Assembly (NCBI RefSeq): GCF_041821065.1
Contig: NZ_JBGUAX010000009.1
Coordinates: 153,133-217,132 of the forward strand
Direction of reading: 5' to 3'
Length of the DNA: 64,000 bases
Source of the DNA: Egicoccus sp. AB-alg2
GTDB taxonomy: Bacteria > Actinomycetota > Nitriliruptoria > Nitriliruptorales > Nitriliruptoraceae
Both the position numbers and the translations under genes were made by a program. The notes beneath the pieces are model-generated. The model was not told the DNA's origin and searched no databases. It worked only from the letters and a program-made list of their open reading frames with translations. Positions 7,603-16,882 of this stretch are shown here, one piece after another; the stretch's first letter is position 1, and each line of letters begins with the position of its first letter.

Positions 7603-8289
7603 ATGACCGGAGACCGCCCCATGACCGACCTCCCCATCGGCCGCTCCGGCGCCGAGGCACTCGACGCCGCCGGCGACGGCCTGAGCGCGCTGGGCGCGAT
7701 CCTGGTCCTCGCCGGGCTGTGGCGCGCCCTGATCGTGACCGCCGTGCTGCCGGCGCAGGCCGGCACGTGGTGGCCGCTCGTCATCGTGCTCGCCGGCCTG
7801 TGGCTGGCCAGCCGGGGGCGGCGGGGCCCGGCCACCACGCTCGTCGCGATCGGCGTCGGCCTCCTCGTCGTCCTCAATGTGCCGGGCGAGTTCTTCTGGC
7901 CGTCGCTGCTGATCGTGTTCGGCGCGCTCGCGATCCTGGGTGCCGTCTCCGGCCGCCGGTTCGTGGACGACTTCCCCGGCGCGGCCGGCGTGGCGCTCTT
8001 CTCCGACCGCGACGTGCACGTGGCCCCCGGCGACCCGGCCCAGCCGCTGGTCGCGGTCTTCGGCGAGGCGGCGGCACACCTGCACGGGCCGAGCCAGGAC
8101 TTCGTGAGCTGCCTCGCCGTCTTCGGCAGCACCACCCTGACGGTGCCCCGTGACGTGGTCGTCGAGGTGCGCCCCACGGCGGTGTTCGGCGACGTGCGCT
8201 CACCCGCACCGCCCGAAGGGCCGACCAACGGCACGGTGCAGGTGCGCGCCACCTCGGTGTTCGGCGACGTCAGGATCCAGCGCGCCTGA
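7603..8289 (+). CDS. LiaF-like membrane protein (second copy)
   Basis: 228 residues with the same architecture as the preceding gene: hydrophobic segments (LGAILVLAGLWRALIVTAVL, WWPLVIVLAGLWLA, TTLVAIGVGLLVVL, SLLIVFGALAILGAV), then a C-terminal domain with PLVAVFGEAAAHL, CLAVFGSTTLTVP and two more VFGD strands. It therefore looks like a tandem duplicate that has diverged. The ATG at 7603 has GGAG 8 bases upstream; a second ATG at 7621 also has GGAG 8 bases upstream, so the start is uncertain by 6 codons. The spacing of one base from the first copy indicates translational coupling. Confidence 0.8.
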   Translation: MTGDRPMTDLPIGRSGAEALDAAGDGLSALGAILVLAGLWRALIVTAVLPAQAGTWWPLVIVLAGLWLASRGRRGPATTLVAIGVGLLVVLNVPGEFFWPSLLIVFGALAILGAVSGRRFVDDFPGAAGVALFSDRDVHVAPGDPAQPLVAVFGEAAAHLHGPSQDFVSCLAVFGSTTLTVPRDVVVEVRPTAVFGDVRSPAPPEGPTNGTVQVRATSVFGDVRIQRA

Positions 8290-8297
8290 CCCGCGCA

Positions 8298-8386
8298 GTT
8301 TCCGTCACGGGCGACGGAAACCGCTGCGCCGCGCACCCGCGCCCTACGCGCTGACACATGGTTTCCGTCACGGGCGACGGAAACCG
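8298..8386. repeat. Two copies of a palindromic element between convergent genes
   Basis: Copy 1 has TTTCCGTC (8299-8306), loop ACGGGC, GACGGAAA (8313-8320). Copy 2 has GGTTTCCGTC (8360-8369), the same loop, and GACGGAAACC (8376-8385). The 27-base cores are identical apart from the edge base. They lie in the 108-bp gap between the second LiaF-like gene and ettA, which face each other. Bidirectional termination is plausible, but two identical copies also resemble a small REP-type element. Confidence 0.6.
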
Positions 8387-8397
8387 CCGGACGCGGG

Positions 8398-10074
<1,677 letters not shown>

Positions 10075-10162
10075 GGCGGCGCTCCTCGAGGTCGTGGGGA
10101 TGCGAGCGAAAAGGTGGCGCCCGTCAGGCTAGCCACCCGCTCGTGGACCGCTCGACCCGTCG

Positions 10163-11251
10163 CTACGGCGCCTCGCCCAAGCGGGCGTCGGGGCGCAGCT
10201 CGGAGGCCAGCCCACCACCGAGTGCCGCGGAGGCGAGCGCCTCGCCCAGCGCCGGCGCCTGCTTGAACAGGTTGTGCCCGGCGAGGACCGAGACACCGGC
10301 GACCTGCCAGACCGCCACCCCGTCGTCGCTCCACGGCAGCGCGGTCACCCAGCAGTGCTTGACCTCGACCGGGTGCGGCGCCAGCCCCGGCAGCGCCCGC
10401 CCGACGTAGTCGCGGACCCGTTCCTCGTGCTCGGCCAGCTCGGCAGGGTCGACGACGCTGCCGTCCTCGCGGACCTCGGCCGTCTCGCCCAGCCCGACCG
10501 CGTACGCGTCGTTGCCCGGGACGGCGGCCGCGTAGACCCCGGTCTCGCCGAACGCGCCGCTGGAGTCCTGCAGGCAGGCGAGGTGCTCGGGGGCGCTCCC
10601 GCGCACACGGAAGGTGGCACGCACGTGCACCTGCAGGTCGACCGGCAGGCTCAGCCCGAGTTGGCGCGCCAGCGGCGCCGAGCCGGCACCGGCACAGACG
10701 ACCACGTGATCGAAGACCTCACGGGTCTCGCCGGCCCGCACCTCGACGCCACCGCCGGTCGGGCGCAGCGTCAGCACCTCCTGCGCCCGCAGGGCCTCGC
10801 CCAGCGTCGAGGTCAGCACGTCGACGGCTGCGCGGGTGCGGATCGCCCCGCCCTGCGCGTCGAACATGACCGGACCGAGGTCGTCGGCCGCGGCCAGCAG
10901 CGGCAACCGCCGCGCGACCTCGTGCCGATCGACGCGGTGGGCGTCGACGCCGGCGTCCTCCAGCAGCGGCAGCCGGTGCTCGACCGCCGGCCCGAGCGCC
11001 AGCGCACCGTCCGGCGAGACCAACTCGACGCCGAAGCGGCGCTCCCAGTCGGCGTAGATCGCCCGGCTGCGCTGCGCCCAGCGGATCAGCCGCGGGTCGT
11101 CGTGGGCGTGGCGGAACAGCCGCGAGCGCCCACCCGACTGGCCGTCGCCCGGCACGCCGCGCTCGAACACGGTCACCTCGGCACCGCGGTCGCGCAGCGC
11201 GAGTGCGGCCGACAGCCCGACGATGCCGGCACCGACCACCGCGACCGCCAT
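10163..11251 (-). CDS. DAO-family FAD oxidoreductase (sarcosine / N-methyl amino acid oxidase-like)
   Basis: 362 residues. The N-terminal MAVAVVGAGIVGLSAALALR is the Rossmann FAD-binding motif, followed by GRSRLFRHAHDDPRLIRWA, as in the monomeric sarcosine oxidase/SolA group. Near the C-terminus KHCWVTALPWSDDGVAVW aligns in my reading with the region whose cysteine carries covalent flavin in sarcosine oxidase, so covalent FAD is possible. The terminal VLAGHNLFKQAPALGEALA is the family's closing helix. The ATG at 11251 has GAGGAGG in place; the frame is open upstream. The gene lies 98 bp downstream of the ectoine-type transporter on the same strand, so it may act on a methylated amine or amino acid. 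The substrate is not known. Confidence 0.82.
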   Translation of the reverse strand: MAVAVVGAGIVGLSAALALRDRGAEVTVFERGVPGDGQSGGRSRLFRHAHDDPRLIRWAQRSRAIYADWERRFGVELVSPDGALALGPAVEHRLPLLEDAGVDAHRVDRHEVARRLPLLAAADDLGPVMFDAQGGAIRTRAAVDVLTSTLGEALRAQEVLTLRPTGGGVEVRAGETREVFDHVVVCAGAGSAPLARQLGLSLPVDLQVHVRATFRVRGSAPEHLACLQDSSGAFGETGVYAAAVPGNDAYAVGLGETAEVREDGSVVDPAELAEHEERVRDYVGRALPGLAPHPVEVKHCWVTALPWSDDGVAVWQVAGVSVLAGHNLFKQAPALGEALASAALGGGLASELRPDARLGEAP

Positions 11252-11349
11252 GCGCGCCTCCTCTGCGACGTCAGGGCCCCCCGAGCCTGCCGGTGGTGAC
11301 GAGCCGGTACCCCGCCCCACCACCGCCGATCGGGCCGTCGCGGCGGCGC

Positions 11350-12159
11350 TCAGTGCTCGAAGACGGCCCCGAGGAAGTCCTTGGTGCGCTGCTCCTGCGG
11401 GTTGCGCAGGATCTCCTCGGGTGAACCGGACTCCAGGATCTGACCGTGATCGAACATCACCACCCGGTCGGCGACCTCGCGCGCGAACCCCATCTCGTGG
11501 GTGACCAGCATCATGGTGGTCTTGCCTTCTTCGGCGATGTCGCGGATGACGTTCAGCACCTCGCCGACCAGCTCGGGGTCCAGCGCGGACGTGACCTCGT
11601 CGAAGAGCATCACCGCCGGCTCGGTCGCCAGCGAGCGGGCGATGGCGACCCGTTGCTTCTGCCCACCCGACAGCTGTCCCGGGGTGTGGTTGGCGTAGTC
11701 CGCCATCCCGACCTTGGCGAGCAGCTCGCGGCCGAGTTCGCGGGCCTCATCGGGCGACTTCCCGTGCACCTTCACCGGCGCCAGCATGATGTTCTCCAGC
11801 GCGCTCATGTGCGGGAACAGGTTGAAGTGCTGGAACACCATCCCGATGTCCGAGCGCACGCTGCGGATGTGCTTCTCGCGGGCGGGCTTGAGCCGGCCTC
11901 CGGCCTCCTCGTGGTAGAGGTGCCGGCCGCCGACCTCGATCGTGCCGGAGTCGATGCGCTCGAGCGTCATGATCACCCGCAGGATGGTCGTCTTGCCCGA
12001 CCCGCTGGGGCCGATGATGACGACGCGCTCGCCCGGTTCGACGTCGAGGTCGAGCTCGCGCAGCACGACGTTCGGCCCGAAGGCCTTGTCGACGCCGCGC
12101 ATGCGGACGCCGGCGGCGCCCTTGGCGGAGATGTCGGCCGAGATCTCAGGTGCGCTCAT
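11350..12159 (-). CDS. ehuA: Ectoine/polar amino acid ABC transporter ATP-binding protein (EhuA-like)
   Basis: 269-residue nucleotide-binding subunit. Walker [11 protein letters not shown]-loop [18 protein letters not shown], signature LSGGQKQR, Walker [14 protein letters not shown] and switch His in LVTHEMGFA are all intact. The [13 protein letters not shown] and [19 protein letters not shown] segment matches EhuA among the polar amino acid transporters. The ATG at 12159 lies inside the end of the upstream permease gene (14-bp overlap). It energises the EhuC/EhuD channel. Substrate assignment rests on the binding protein and operon. Confidence 0.85.
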   Translation of the reverse strand: MSAPEISADISAKGAAGVRMRGVDKAFGPNVVLRELDLDVEPGERVVIIGPSGSGKTTILRVIMTLERIDSGTIEVGGRHLYHEEAGGRLKPAREKHIRSVRSDIGMVFQHFNLFPHMSALENIMLAPVKVHGKSPDEARELGRELLAKVGMADYANHTPGQLSGGQKQRVAIARSLATEPAVMLFDEVTSALDPELVGEVLNVIRDIAEEGKTTMMLVTHEMGFAREVADRVVMFDHGQILESGSPEEILRNPQEQRTKDFLGAVFEH

Positions 12160-13024
12160 ACGCGATTCGCCTCTCGAGTCGGCGGACCAGCCAGGCGGCC
12201 GGCAGGCTGACCAGCAGGAACCCGACACCGATGAGCAGGTACGGCTCGACGGGTCGGAAGTCGTTGCTGCGGATGGTGTTGGCGAAGAACAGGATTCCCG
12301 GCACGCTCAGGACCGCGTCGGCGATCGGGGCGTCCTTGAAGGCGGCCACGAGGTAGTTGCCCAGCGTGGGCAACACGTTGGGCACGGCCTGCGGGATGAT
12401 CACCTTGGTCCAGGTCTGCCACGGCCCGAGATTGAGCGCCGTGGCGGCCTCCCACTGGCCGACGGGGACGCTGTCGATGCCGGCTCGGTAGGCCTCGGAG
12501 GCGTAGGTGGCGTAGTGCACGCCCAGCCCGATCAGCAGGACCTCCACCGCGTTGAGGTCGAGGACCGGCGTCGCGCGCACGAGCGCCTGCAGGAAGAAGA
12601 ACTGGACCAGGATCGGGGTCGAGCGGATGAACTCGATGACCGCCACGGCCGGCCAGCTCACGGCCCGGACGTGGCTGCGGCGTGCGAGCGCGAAGAGCAG
12701 CCCCAGCACGATCGAGATGAGGAACGCCAGCACGGTGGCGCGGGCGGTGACGTACAGCCCCTGCAGCATCTGGGGCATGAGGTGGAAGAAGTAGTCGAGG
12801 TCGAAGTTCGTGTCCCCGTCGGCGGTCATACGCGACCGGTACGACCGCCCTGCACGACCCGTCATCGCGAGGATCGACAGGCCGAGGGCCATCAGCGCCA
12901 CCGGCACGACGACGTCGGGCCGGCGGTACCAGCGACGGTGGGGCTGGAACTCCAGGTGCCGCATCGGTTCCGTCCCCGACGAGGTCGAGGTCTCCGAGGG
13001 GCGTTCGTGGGTGATGTCGCTCAT
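12146..13024 (-). CDS. ehuD: Ectoine/polar amino acid ABC permease (EhuD-like)
   Basis: 292 residues. A long cytoplasmic N-terminal extension (about residues 1-35) precedes five or more membrane spans, including [19 protein letters not shown] and [18 protein letters not shown]. The HisM-type permease motif [20 protein letters not shown] contains the EAA loop that contacts the ATPase. The start ATG at 13024 overlaps the stop of ehuC by 4 bp (ATGA). The N-terminal extension is longer than in most HisM-type permeases. Confidence 0.83.
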   Translation of the reverse strand: MSDITHERPSETSTSSGTEPMRHLEFQPHRRWYRRPDVVVPVALMALGLSILAMTGRAGRSYRSRMTADGDTNFDLDYFFHLMPQMLQGLYVTARATVLAFLISIVLGLLFALARRSHVRAVSWPAVAVIEFIRSTPILVQFFFLQALVRATPVLDLNAVEVLLIGLGVHYATYASEAYRAGIDSVPVGQWEAATALNLGPWQTWTKVIIPQAVPNVLPTLGNYLVAAFKDAPIADAVLSVPGILFFANTIRSNDFRPVEPYLLIGVGFLLVSLPAAWLVRRLERRIAYERT

Positions 13025-13743
13025 GCCGCCACCTCCGGGACCGGCACCGCACGGCGGCCGGTGCGCTGTTCGTAGCGGCGGGCGAGCGCCCGCTCGGCCA
13101 GACGGAACAGGCCGTTGATGACCTGGGCGATCACGAAGTAGATGAGCAGCACGTTGACGAACAGCGTGGTGACCCCGGCAACGCCGGCGGCCAACTGGGT
13201 GGAGACGAGGTTCTGGGTCTCGCGCATCAGGTCGATGCCGCCGACGACCGAGACCAGCGCCGTGCCCTTGAGGATCTCGATGGTGAGGTTGCCCATCGGA
13301 GGCAGGATGATCCGCATCGCCTGCGGCAGCACGACGTGCCGCAGCCGCTGTGTGCCGCTGAGGTTGAGCGCGATCGAGGCCTCGTTCTGCCCGCGCGGGA
13401 TGGCCTGGATGGCGCCGCGCACGATCTCCGCGCCGTAGCCGCCCATGTTGATCCCCAGGGCGATCGAGCCCCAGAACATCACGGAGGCGCCGCGGATGCC
13501 GAACAGGATCGGCAGCGCGATCACCATGATGAACAGCAGGATCACCGACGAGATCCCGCGCGCGAACTCCACGTACACCAGCGCCGCGCCACGGATCCAG
13601 CGCTGTTTCGACAGCCGTGCCACGCCTACCAGCAGCGACAGCGCCACGCCCAGCACGAATGCCTGACCGAGCAGTTGCAACGTCGCCTGCGTCCCGTTCC
13701 ACAACCGCAGGTAGTGGTTCGGCTGCAGGAGCCAGTCCTCCAC
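13021..13743 (-). CDS. ehuC: Ectoine/polar amino acid ABC permease (EhuC-like)
   Basis: 240 residues, a normal length for HisM-type amino acid permeases. YLRLWNGTQATLQLLGQAF opens the conserved permease fold, FARGISSVILLFIMVIALPI resembles the typical FRGTPLLVQ helix with changes, and EASIALNLSGTQRLRHVVLP is the EAA loop. The GTG start at 13743 follows GAGGAGG by 5 bases. It lies 86 bp after ehuB and overlaps ehuD. Confidence 0.84.
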   Translation of the reverse strand: MEDWLLQPNHYLRLWNGTQATLQLLGQAFVLGVALSLLVGVARLSKQRWIRGAALVYVEFARGISSVILLFIMVIALPILFGIRGASVMFWGSIALGINMGGYGAEIVRGAIQAIPRGQNEASIALNLSGTQRLRHVVLPQAMRIILPPMGNLTIEILKGTALVSVVGGIDLMRETQNLVSTQLAAGVAGVTTLFVNVLLIYFVIAQVINGLFRLAERALARRYEQRTGRRAVPVPEVAA

Positions 13744-13829
13744 GTGCGCCTCCTCGCACCGAGGTCGCCCGACGTGTCAGACGATGGCCCGGCACCGACG
13801 CCCGGCGCCGGGCTCGCCCGGCACGAGCG

Positions 13830-14774
13830 TCACTCGACGAAGTCCTCGAGGGTCAGCGAGTTCGCGAGCTCGACGTCCTCCTCGGTGAAGTCTTCGTACT
13901 GCGTGATGATCTCCATCGTGGTGCCGTCCTCGCGGAACTGGTTGAGCACCTCGTTGAAGGCGTCGCGGAAGTCCTCGTCCGCGAACGCGTGACCGCCGCA
14001 GGGCAGGACCTCCTCACCGTCGGCGTCGATCGGGAAGAAGCCGTCGACGGCCTCCATCCCGCTGCGGGCGGCGACCTGGGTCTGCACGGTGGCCAGCGTG
14101 CCGGTCACCGCGTCGACCTCACCGGCCTCCAGCGCCCGGTACATGCCGTCGATGTCGCCGAACACCTGGATCTGGTCGTCGGGGACCCCCGCGTCCGCGA
14201 GGTAGTCCACCTCGACGGTGCCGGTGGCGACGGCGACCGTCACGTCGGTGTTGTCGAGGATCGACTGGTAGTCGGTGATGTCCATCGGATTGCCCTCGGC
14301 GACCGCGAGCGACTCCGGCACGCAGTAGTCGGGATCCGTGAAGTGCACCTGGGCGGCCCGCTCGGGGGTGATGTACATGCCGGCGGTCACGAGGTCGAAC
14401 TGGCCGGCCTGCAGGCCGCCGATGAGTTCGCCGAACTCGACCACCTGGGCCTGCATCTCCTCGATGCCGAGCTCGGCGAGCACCTCGCGGGCCACGTCCG
14501 GGCCGATGCCGGTGACCTCGCCGTCGTCGCCGACGTAGCCGAAGGGCACCTCGTTGGCGACGCCCACCGTCACCGTGCCCTGCTGCTGTAGTTCGCCGAG
14601 CCGGCCGTCGGCGGTCTCGCCGTCGTCCTGACCGCCGCCGTCGGCCGTGGGGTCGGCCGTGTCGTCGCCACCGCAGGCGGTCAGGGCGAGGGCCAGTGCG
14701 GCGGCCGAAGCCAGCGCTCGCCGTCGGAAGGTTCGGGTCAGGCCAGAAATGGCGTCTCTCCTGGTGGGTAACAC
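13830..14774 (-). CDS. ehuB: Ectoine/hydroxyectoine-type ABC substrate-binding lipoprotein (EhuB-like)
   Basis: Extracytoplasmic solute-binding protein of the family 3 / EhuB group. A twin-charged n-region and hydrophobic stretch RALASAAALALALTACGG end in a lipobox, so the mature protein is a lipoprotein. The family 3 signature is clear: VTVGVANEVPFGYVGDDG, then GIGPDVAREVLAELG and FDLVTAGMYITPERAAQVHF, close to EhuB of rhizobia and Actinobacteria. The nearest canonical start is the GTG at 14774, but it lacks a good ribosome site. An ATT at 14750, eight codons later, has AGGAG exactly 7 bases upstream and may be the true start. First gene of ehuBCDA, importing compatible solutes or related amino acids. 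Confidence 0.85.
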   Translation of the reverse strand: MLPTRRDAISGLTRTFRRRALASAAALALALTACGGDDTADPTADGGGQDDGETADGRLGELQQQGTVTVGVANEVPFGYVGDDGEVTGIGPDVAREVLAELGIEEMQAQVVEFGELIGGLQAGQFDLVTAGMYITPERAAQVHFTDPDYCVPESLAVAEGNPMDITDYQSILDNTDVTVAVATGTVEVDYLADAGVPDDQIQVFGDIDGMYRALEAGEVDAVTGTLATVQTQVAARSGMEAVDGFFPIDADGEEVLPCGGHAFADEDFRDAFNEVLNQFREDGTTMEIITQYEDFTEEDVELANSLTLEDFVE

Positions 14775-14977
14775 GCGTCCACGGCCGCGCCCCCGGAGCG
14801 GAACCGTGCCCCCGTGTCCCCCGTCCCGCTCGGGCCGTCCGGCCGTCGTCCCGACCCTAGGGAGGGGTGGCCGCGCGGTCACCTGGTCGCCTGGCCGATC
14901 GGACAGGAAAATCGTCGGCGGCGGCGGCGCCGCGCCGTGTCATCGGCCCCCTCGTCCACGGCATACCCTCCGCGGCC

Positions 14978-16465
14978 ATGCCTGCCATCATCGCCGCCGC
15001 GCTCGTCTTCCTCTCCTCCGCCGCCGTCCTGGTCCTCGAGATCCTGGCGGCGCGCCTGCTCGCGCCCTACGTCGGCGTGACGCTGGAGGTCTACACGGCC
15101 ATCATCGGCACGATCCTGGCCGGGATCGCGTTCGGGTCGTGGTGGGGCGGGCGCTACGCCGACCGCAAGGACCCGCACACGCTGATCGGCCCGTTCCTGA
15201 TCGTGGGCGGCATCCTGTCGTTCCTCACGATCCCGGTCGTCGACGCGCTGGGCACGGGCCTGCGTGGCGCGTCGCCGTTCACGACCGTCGTGCTCACCTT
15301 CATGGCGTTCTTCGCGCCGGCCGCGGTCCTGACGGCCGTCACGCCCGCGGTCATCAAGATCCAGCTGGCCGACCTCGACGAGACCGGCCGGGTCGTCGGC
15401 CGCCTGTCGGCCATCGGCACCGCCGGCGCCATCATCGGCACGTTCGCGACCGGCTTCCTGCTGGTCGCCGCGGCGCCCACGCGCCCGACCATCCGCGTGC
15501 TCGGGGTGTTCCTCGTCGCACTCGGCATCGCGACCATCGTGTACCTGCGCGGCGGCCGCCAGGCGGTCAGCCTCGGCACGCTCGTCGCGATCGCGGTCAC
15601 CGGGACGCTGTCGTTCGCCGCGCGCCATCCGTGCGACCACGAGTCGGCGTACTACTGCGCGCGGATCGAGGTGGACCCGGAGCGGCCCACCGGACGCGCG
15701 CTGTGGCTGGACACGTTGCGGCACAGCTACGTGGACCTCGAGGACCCGACCTACCTCGAGTTCACCTACACGCAGTGGTTCGGCGACGTGATCACGGCGC
15801 TGGCACCCGACGGTGAGCCGCTCGACACGCTCCACATCGGCGGCGGCGGCTTCACGATGCCGCAGTACCTGCGCGAGCTGCACCCCGGGTCGCAGTCGAC
15901 GGTGCTGGAGGTGGACCCGCTGCTGGTGGAGCTCTCGGAGGACGAGCTCGGACTGGAGCTCGGCGACGACATCGAGGCGGTCACGGGCGACGCGCGGCTG
16001 ACCGCCACGCAGCTCGACGCGGACCGCTACGACCTGGTCGTCAACGACGCCTTCGGTGGGGTGTCGGTCCCCTGGCACCTCGCGACCCGGGACTTCCTGT
16101 CGCAGCTCGACCGTGCCCTCACCGACGACGGGGTCATGGTCGCCAACGTCATCGACTACGGCCCGCGCGACTTCCTGCGCTCGTACCTGGCCACGACCAC
16201 GTCGGTGTTCGACCACGTCGCCGTACTGGGACGCCCGGACGCGTTCGGACCGCGCGACGCCCGCGGTCTCGGCGGCAACTACGTCGTGATCGGCTCCGAC
16301 GCGCCGCTGCCCGTGGACGCGGTCGAGGCGGCCAACCGGAGCCGTGGCCACGTCGACGAGCTGCTCCACGGCGACGAACTCGTGACGTTCACCGGCGACG
16401 CGCGGATCCTCACCGACGACTACGCGCCGGTCGACCAGCTGCTCACGCCGACGCCGGACGCCTGA
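14978..16465 (+). CDS. Membrane-anchored spermidine-synthase-like methyltransferase-fold protein
   Basis: 495 residues in two parts. Residues 1-210 contain about seven hydrophobic segments, beginning IIAAALVFLSSAAVLVLEIL and including GTAGAIIGTFATGFLLVAA. This transporter-like domain is often fused to polyamine synthases in bacteria. Residues about 225-480 carry a spermidine-synthase Rossmann fold: LHIGGGGFTMPQYL (nucleotide loop), STVLEVDPLLVELS (acidic residue for the nucleoside) and VTGDARL, then DLVVNDAFGG. Whether it makes a polyamine is unproven; the usual aminopropyl-transfer residues cannot be confirmed by eye. The ATG at 14978 was chosen because the hydrophobic domain starts there. 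It is divergent from ehuB. Confidence 0.83.
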   Translation: MPAIIAAALVFLSSAAVLVLEILAARLLAPYVGVTLEVYTAIIGTILAGIAFGSWWGGRYADRKDPHTLIGPFLIVGGILSFLTIPVVDALGTGLRGASPFTTVVLTFMAFFAPAAVLTAVTPAVIKIQLADLDETGRVVGRLSAIGTAGAIIGTFATGFLLVAAAPTRPTIRVLGVFLVALGIATIVYLRGGRQAVSLGTLVAIAVTGTLSFAARHPCDHESAYYCARIEVDPERPTGRALWLDTLRHSYVDLEDPTYLEFTYTQWFGDVITALAPDGEPLDTLHIGGGGFTMPQYLRELHPGSQSTVLEVDPLLVELSEDELGLELGDDIEAVTGDARLTATQLDADRYDLVVNDAFGGVSVPWHLATRDFLSQLDRALTDDGVMVANVIDYGPRDFLRSYLATTTSVFDHVAVLGRPDAFGPRDARGLGGNYVVIGSDAPLPVDAVEAANRSRGHVDELLHGDELVTFTGDARILTDDYAPVDQLLTPTPDA

Positions 16466-16787
16466 GCGAGGGGGCCGACTGCGCCTTCGCGCCACCGGCC
16501 GGCACGGCGTCGAGGGCGTCGAGGACGTCGCCGACGGCCGAGCCGGCCACCAGCGCGTGCCGCATCGGACGGCCGTGGACCACCTCGTAGCGGTTGCGGC
16601 GGCCGACGCGGTGACGCACGAGGTAGCCCTCGGCGACGAGATCGGCGACGATCGTCTGGGCCGCCCGTTCGGTGATGCCGACGCGCTCGGCGATGTCGCG
16701 CAGGCGCGCGTCGGGGTCACGCGCGATGCAGACCAGCGTGTGACCGTGATTGGTCAGGAAGGTCCAGCGACGCGGTGATGCGGACAC
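16443..16787 (-). CDS. Winged-helix transcriptional regulator
   Basis: 114 residues. WTFLTNHGHTLVCIARDPDA, RLRDIAERVGITERAAQTIV and DLVAEGYLVRHRVGRRNRYE make a complete MarR/Lrp-like winged helix with recognition helix and wing. The C-terminal tail (VVHGRPMRHALVAGSAVGDV) is short, so there is no large ligand-binding domain. The GTG start is at 16787. The last 23 bp overlap the end of the convergent spermidine-synthase-like gene, an antisense overlap that could matter if both are expressed. Target genes are unknown. Confidence 0.8.
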   Translation of the reverse strand: MSASPRRWTFLTNHGHTLVCIARDPDARLRDIAERVGITERAAQTIVADLVAEGYLVRHRVGRRNRYEVVHGRPMRHALVAGSAVGDVLDALDAVPAGGAKAQSAPSLRRPASA

Positions 16788-16882
16788 GGCTGCACCCTCG
16801 GGGGGGTCGTCCGGGAAGACGGCGGGACGCTAGCCGGCCGCCGCCCGGCACCGTGCCTCGCAACCGGCGTCGGAGGCGCCGT

